Source: Eggerthella sinensis
Lineage (GTDB): Bacteria > Actinomycetota > Coriobacteriia > Coriobacteriales > Eggerthellaceae
Assembly: GCF_003339815.1 (NCBI RefSeq)
Contig: NZ_PPTT01000038.1
Coordinates: 1-35,664 of the forward strand
Direction: 5' to 3'
Length of the DNA stretch: 35,664 nt
The notes under the pieces were generated by a model that had not been told where the DNA came from, made no database searches, and saw only the letters and a list, made by a program, of their open reading frames with translations. Shown in pieces: positions 33,318 through 35,664 of this stretch; within the stretch, counting starts at the first letter, position 1; each line of letters begins with the position of its first letter. The position numbers and the translations under genes were made by a program.

Positions 33318-33725
33318 CTATTGTAGCAAACTCGCCCCCGCATGCTCCTCCGCGGCGTCAAGCGCCCGCTTGAGCACCGAAAGCGGCAGCTCGACGCACC
33401 CCTTGCGCGTCCGCCCCACCTCGAGACCGCCCCACCAGCGCAGCAGGTCGTCCGGGCCAAGCGCCCGCACCGCGGCCGGAGCCATGCCCCGAGCGCGCTC
33501 CATGAGCAGGTCAGCCGTGGCCGCGCACAGCGAGCAGGCGTAGCCGTCGAAGGCCGCGCGCTCGAGCACGACGCCCTCGGCGCCGCGTCCAAGCGACACG
33601 CGCACCTCGATCGCGTCGCCGCAGAACGGGTTGTCGCCCGCCGCCGCGCCGTCGAAGGCGCCGTCGAAGCCCTTGGCGTGCGGATGGCGGTAGCGCTCCA
33701 AGATGAGCTCGTCGTCGATGCGCAC
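33318..33725 (-). CDS. sufU: SufU-like sulfur acceptor/scaffold protein
   Basis: A 135-residue protein of the SufU/IscU fold. Zinc/sulfur ligand positions are visible: NPFCGD (C35, D37), YACSLC (C64, C67) and RKGC (C110). In SufU these bind zinc and accept persulfide from SufS. The start is GTG at 33725, two bases after the sufS stop, with GGAAGAGGGGG upstream, so the pair is coupled. A longer open frame upstream in the same phase is antisense-like noise over sufS. No sufB, sufC or sufD lies next to it, so this copy may serve molybdenum cofactor sulfuration instead of general Fe-S assembly. Confidence 0.88.
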   Translation of the reverse strand: MRIDDELILERYRHPHAKGFDGAFDGAAAGDNPFCGDAIEVRVSLGRGAEGVVLERAAFDGYACSLCAATADLLMERARGMAPAAVRALGPDDLLRWWGGLEVGRTRKGCVELPLSVLKRALDAAEEHAGASLLQ

Positions 33726-33727
33726 GG

Positions 33728-34987
33728 CTACACCCCCTCTTCCACGATGCGCTCCACCGCGCTCAGCAGCGCATCCACGTCCTCGTCGGTGGAATAGCCG
33801 GCGAAGCTCGCGCGCACGCTTGCCGGGAAGCCGAGCGCCGCATGGAGCGGACGCGCGCAGTGATGCCCCGCGCGCACGAGCACGCCCCGCGCGTCGAGCA
33901 GCGCGCTCACGTCGTGCGGATGCACGTCCGCCACCGCGAAGCCCACCAGCGACCCGCTCGCCCGCTGCGCGCCGCCCACCACCTGCACGCCCGCCATCGC
34001 CGAGAGCCCGCGCTGCGCGCGGGACGCAAGCGCACCCACGTGGCGCTCGAGGGCCGCCATCCCCGCTTCCTCGAGCATCGCCAGCGCCGCGTCCCACGCC
34101 ATCGCGGCCGCGATGGCGGGCGTGCCCGGCTCGAACCCCTGCGGGGCGGCCGCCGGCACGAAACCCGCGCGGTCGACGCGCTCCACCATGCCGCCGCCCC
34201 CGAGGGCGGGCCGCATGCGCTCGAGCACGCGCGACGAGCACGCGAGCGCGCCCACGCCCGTGACGCCCAGCATCTTGTGCGCGGAGACGGCGTAGAAGTC
34301 CGCCGGCATCTCCCCCAGGTCGACGGGGCGATGGCCCGCCGCCTGCGCGCCGTCGAGCGCCACCACGACACCCGAGCGCGACGCGTCGGCGAGGATGGCC
34401 GCGAGCGCCGGCTGCTCCCATCCGATGACGTTCGACTGCTGCGCGAGCGCCACGAGCTTCGGGCCGCGCTCGGCGATGCGGCACCAGGCGCCGTAGTCGA
34501 GCATCCCGTCCGCCTGCAGGGGAATCCACGCGATCTCGAGGCCGCGCCGCGCGGCCAGCATCTGCCAGCACACGATGTTGGCGTGGTGGTTGTCCTCGGC
34601 CACGGCCACCACGTCGCCCGGCGCGAGCGCCTCCTCGGCCCAGCAGCGCGCCGCCAGGTTGAGCGACTCGGTGGCGCCGTGCGTGAACAGCAGGCGCGCC
34701 GGGTCGTCCACGTGCAAGAACGCCGCAAGGTGCTCGCGGGAGCGCTCGTAGGCGTCGGTGGCCTCCTCGGCCAGCGTGTGCGCGCCGCGATGGATGTTCG
34801 CGCAGCTCGTGTGCAGAAAGGCCGTCAGCGCGTCCGTCACGCGCAGCGGCACGAGCGAGGTGGCCGCGCTGTCGAGGTACACGAGCGGGCGGTCGCCGTC
34901 GCGCCCGACGCGGCGCTCGAGGATGGGGAACTGCGCGCGGTCGAGCGGCGGCGCGCCCGCCGCGCCGCTCGGAATCCTAGCGCACAC
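33728..34987 (-). CDS. sufS: SufS-type cysteine desulfurase (class V aminotransferase)
   Basis: A 419-residue PLP enzyme that removes sulfur from cysteine as persulfide. Visible features are VYLDSAATSLVP at the N-terminus, FTHGATESLNLAA, the EDNHHANIVCW segment, the PLP lysine in SAHKMLGVTGVGAL (K238) and the persulfide cysteine in RAGHHCARPLH (C377). I favour the GTG at 34987, nine bases after AGGAGG, which overlaps the upstream gene by 11 bases. An in-frame ATG at 35017 gives ten more residues but no ribosome binding site. With the following sufU it forms a desulfurase/acceptor pair. NifS-type enzymes are known to sulfurate molybdenum cofactor together with XdhC, which fits this locus. Confidence 0.93.
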   Translation of the reverse strand: MCARIPSGAAGAPPLDRAQFPILERRVGRDGDRPLVYLDSAATSLVPLRVTDALTAFLHTSCANIHRGAHTLAEEATDAYERSREHLAAFLHVDDPARLLFTHGATESLNLAARCWAEEALAPGDVVAVAEDNHHANIVCWQMLAARRGLEIAWIPLQADGMLDYGAWCRIAERGPKLVALAQQSNVIGWEQPALAAILADASRSGVVVALDGAQAAGHRPVDLGEMPADFYAVSAHKMLGVTGVGALACSSRVLERMRPALGGGGMVERVDRAGFVPAAAPQGFEPGTPAIAAAMAWDAALAMLEEAGMAALERHVGALASRAQRGLSAMAGVQVVGGAQRASGSLVGFAVADVHPHDVSALLDARGVLVRAGHHCARPLHAALGFPASVRASFAGYSTDEDVDALLSAVERIVEEGV

Positions 34988-35594
34988 GGAGCATCGCCTC
35001 CTCGAGGCGCGCCGCATCGCGCGGCGTGTCCACGTCGTCGAACAGATCGGCGTCCTCGAAGCGCACGGGGCGCACGCGCAGCGCGGGGTGCGCGCGCAGC
35101 AGGGCGCGGGCGCCCTCGTCGCCCGTCAGCGTCTCGAGCAGGGGGAAGCACCGCGCGTCGAACAGGCAGGGGTTGCCCCGCCGCCCGCCGCTCTCGGCCA
35201 CGTACGCGTCGGCGTCGCCCGCCGCGCGGGCTCGCAGCAGCGCAGCGAGGTGGCGCGCCTCGAGGTAGGGCTGATCGGCCACCATGACCAGCAGCGCGGC
35301 GAACCCGTGCGCTGCGGCGAAGCGCGCTGCGGCGCGCACCGAGGTCGACTGCCCGCGCTCCCATGCGGGGTTGTGCGCCTCGCACGCCCCGCGCGCCCGC
35401 GCGAGCGGCGCGACGAGGCTGCGATGCGCGCCGGTGACCACGACGGTCTGCGCGGCCCCGCATCCGCAGGCGGCGTCGAGCGCGCGCTCGAGCAGCGTCG
35501 AGCCGGCGAAGGGCGCCGCGAGCTTGCACGCGCCCATGCGCTTCGACGCGCCCGCGGCCAGCACCGCCACGCAGGTCGACGAGCCCGTATCCAT
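34977..35594 (-). CDS. mocA: MobA-like nucleotidyltransferase, probable molybdopterin cytidylyltransferase
   Basis: A 205-residue protein with the nucleotide-binding signature LAAGASKRMGACK at 12-24. It also has VMVADQPYL, the substrate-loop GGRRGNPCLFDARC and DDVDTPRDAARLEE near the end. These are the features of MocA, which joins CMP to molybdopterin for enzymes of the xanthine dehydrogenase type; MobA, the GMP version, is related but less likely beside a hydroxylase. The ATG at 35594 follows AGGGAGGTGG. It overlaps sufS by 11 bases and probably starts a mocA-sufS-sufU-luxR transcript that feeds the downstream molybdoenzyme. Confidence 0.88.
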   Translation of the reverse strand: MDTGSSTCVAVLAAGASKRMGACKLAAPFAGSTLLERALDAACGCGAAQTVVVTGAHRSLVAPLARARGACEAHNPAWERGQSTSVRAAARFAAAHGFAALLVMVADQPYLEARHLAALLRARAAGDADAYVAESGGRRGNPCLFDARCFPLLETLTGDEGARALLRAHPALRVRPVRFEDADLFDDVDTPRDAARLEEAMLRVR

Positions 35595-35617
35595 CCGACC
35601 ACCTCCCTTTCCCCACC

Positions 35618-35661
35618 ACTCTAGCGCGAAGGGACGCGCGCGGCATTCCCCGAACGGGGTA
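35618..35661 (-). promoter_or_regulatory. Candidate promoter of mocA with upstream CCCCGAACGGGGTA box
   Basis: The minus strand has TAGAGT (35623-35618) as a -10, a 17-base spacer and a poor -35 (ATGCCG, 35646-35641). The partial palindrome CCCCGAACGGGGTA (plus strand 35648-35661) ends one base upstream of that -35. This is nearly the same geometry as before the flavoprotein gene (6688-6732). Confidence 0.45.
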
Positions 35662-35664
35662 TTC

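Overview
The window is GC-rich, densely packed bacterial DNA with strong AGGAGG-type ribosome binding sites, many ATGA start/stop overlaps and mostly minus-strand genes. The gene set (Tat-exported flavoprotein reductases, multihaem cytochromes, membrane-embedded LuxR regulators, a Tat-exported molybdenum hydroxylase) suggests an anaerobic actinobacterium of the Eggerthellaceae type, such as Eggerthella or Gordonibacter. That placement is an inference from gene content, because no rRNA is present.

Layout. 1-3.7 kb is housekeeping on the minus strand: comM (cut by the window edge), yraN, rnhB and rplS, with two good intrinsic terminators and a clear rplS promoter. 3.9-4.9 kb is an azlCD branched-chain amino acid exporter that seems to be read from a near-leaderless mRNA. 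5-8.3 kb holds a Tat lipoprotein flavoprotein reductase divergent from a membrane LuxR regulator. 8.4-13.5 kb has dgt, mtnA and a P2-type cation ATPase with altered ion-site residues. 13.6-15.5 kb has a MarR regulator with two MarR domains in one chain, then an unknown six-helix membrane protein. 15.5-20.3 kb is a redox system: a multihaem cytochrome, an FMN-binding lipoprotein, a Tat FAD reductase and the membrane protein in one overlapping operon, divergent from a TetR regulator and a second membrane protein. The shared promoter region carries two matching 17-bp palindromes. 20.4-22.8 kb is a CPA2-type cation/proton antiporter.

22.9-35.6 kb appears to be one functional block built around a xanthine-dehydrogenase-family molybdenum hydroxylase. 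In transcription order it has a molybdopterin cytidylyltransferase-like gene, a SufS/SufU sulfur-transfer pair, a MalT-like LuxR regulator, the three enzyme subunits (Fe-S, Mo, FAD), an unknown 352-residue protein, a dihaem cytochrome lipoprotein, XdhC and a rhodanese lipoprotein. The Fe-S subunit has a Tat signal and a C2H2-like zinc-binding insertion. The Mo subunit has His where the family normally has its catalytic Glu. The FAD subunit has a cysteine-rich loop like that of 4-hydroxybenzoyl-CoA reductase. Together these point to an exported, electron-transport-linked molybdoenzyme of unknown substrate, with its own cofactor and sulfur supply. This is the strongest candidate for an undescribed system here.

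A short box, CCC(C)GA-N2-GGGGT(A/T), recurs before the flavoprotein/LuxR pair and before the cytidylyltransferase gene, with weaker GGGGTA copies before the molybdoenzyme operon. It may be a shared regulatory site. Two intergenic regions also share a dispersed repeat related to CGCAASAGGGRGAGG.
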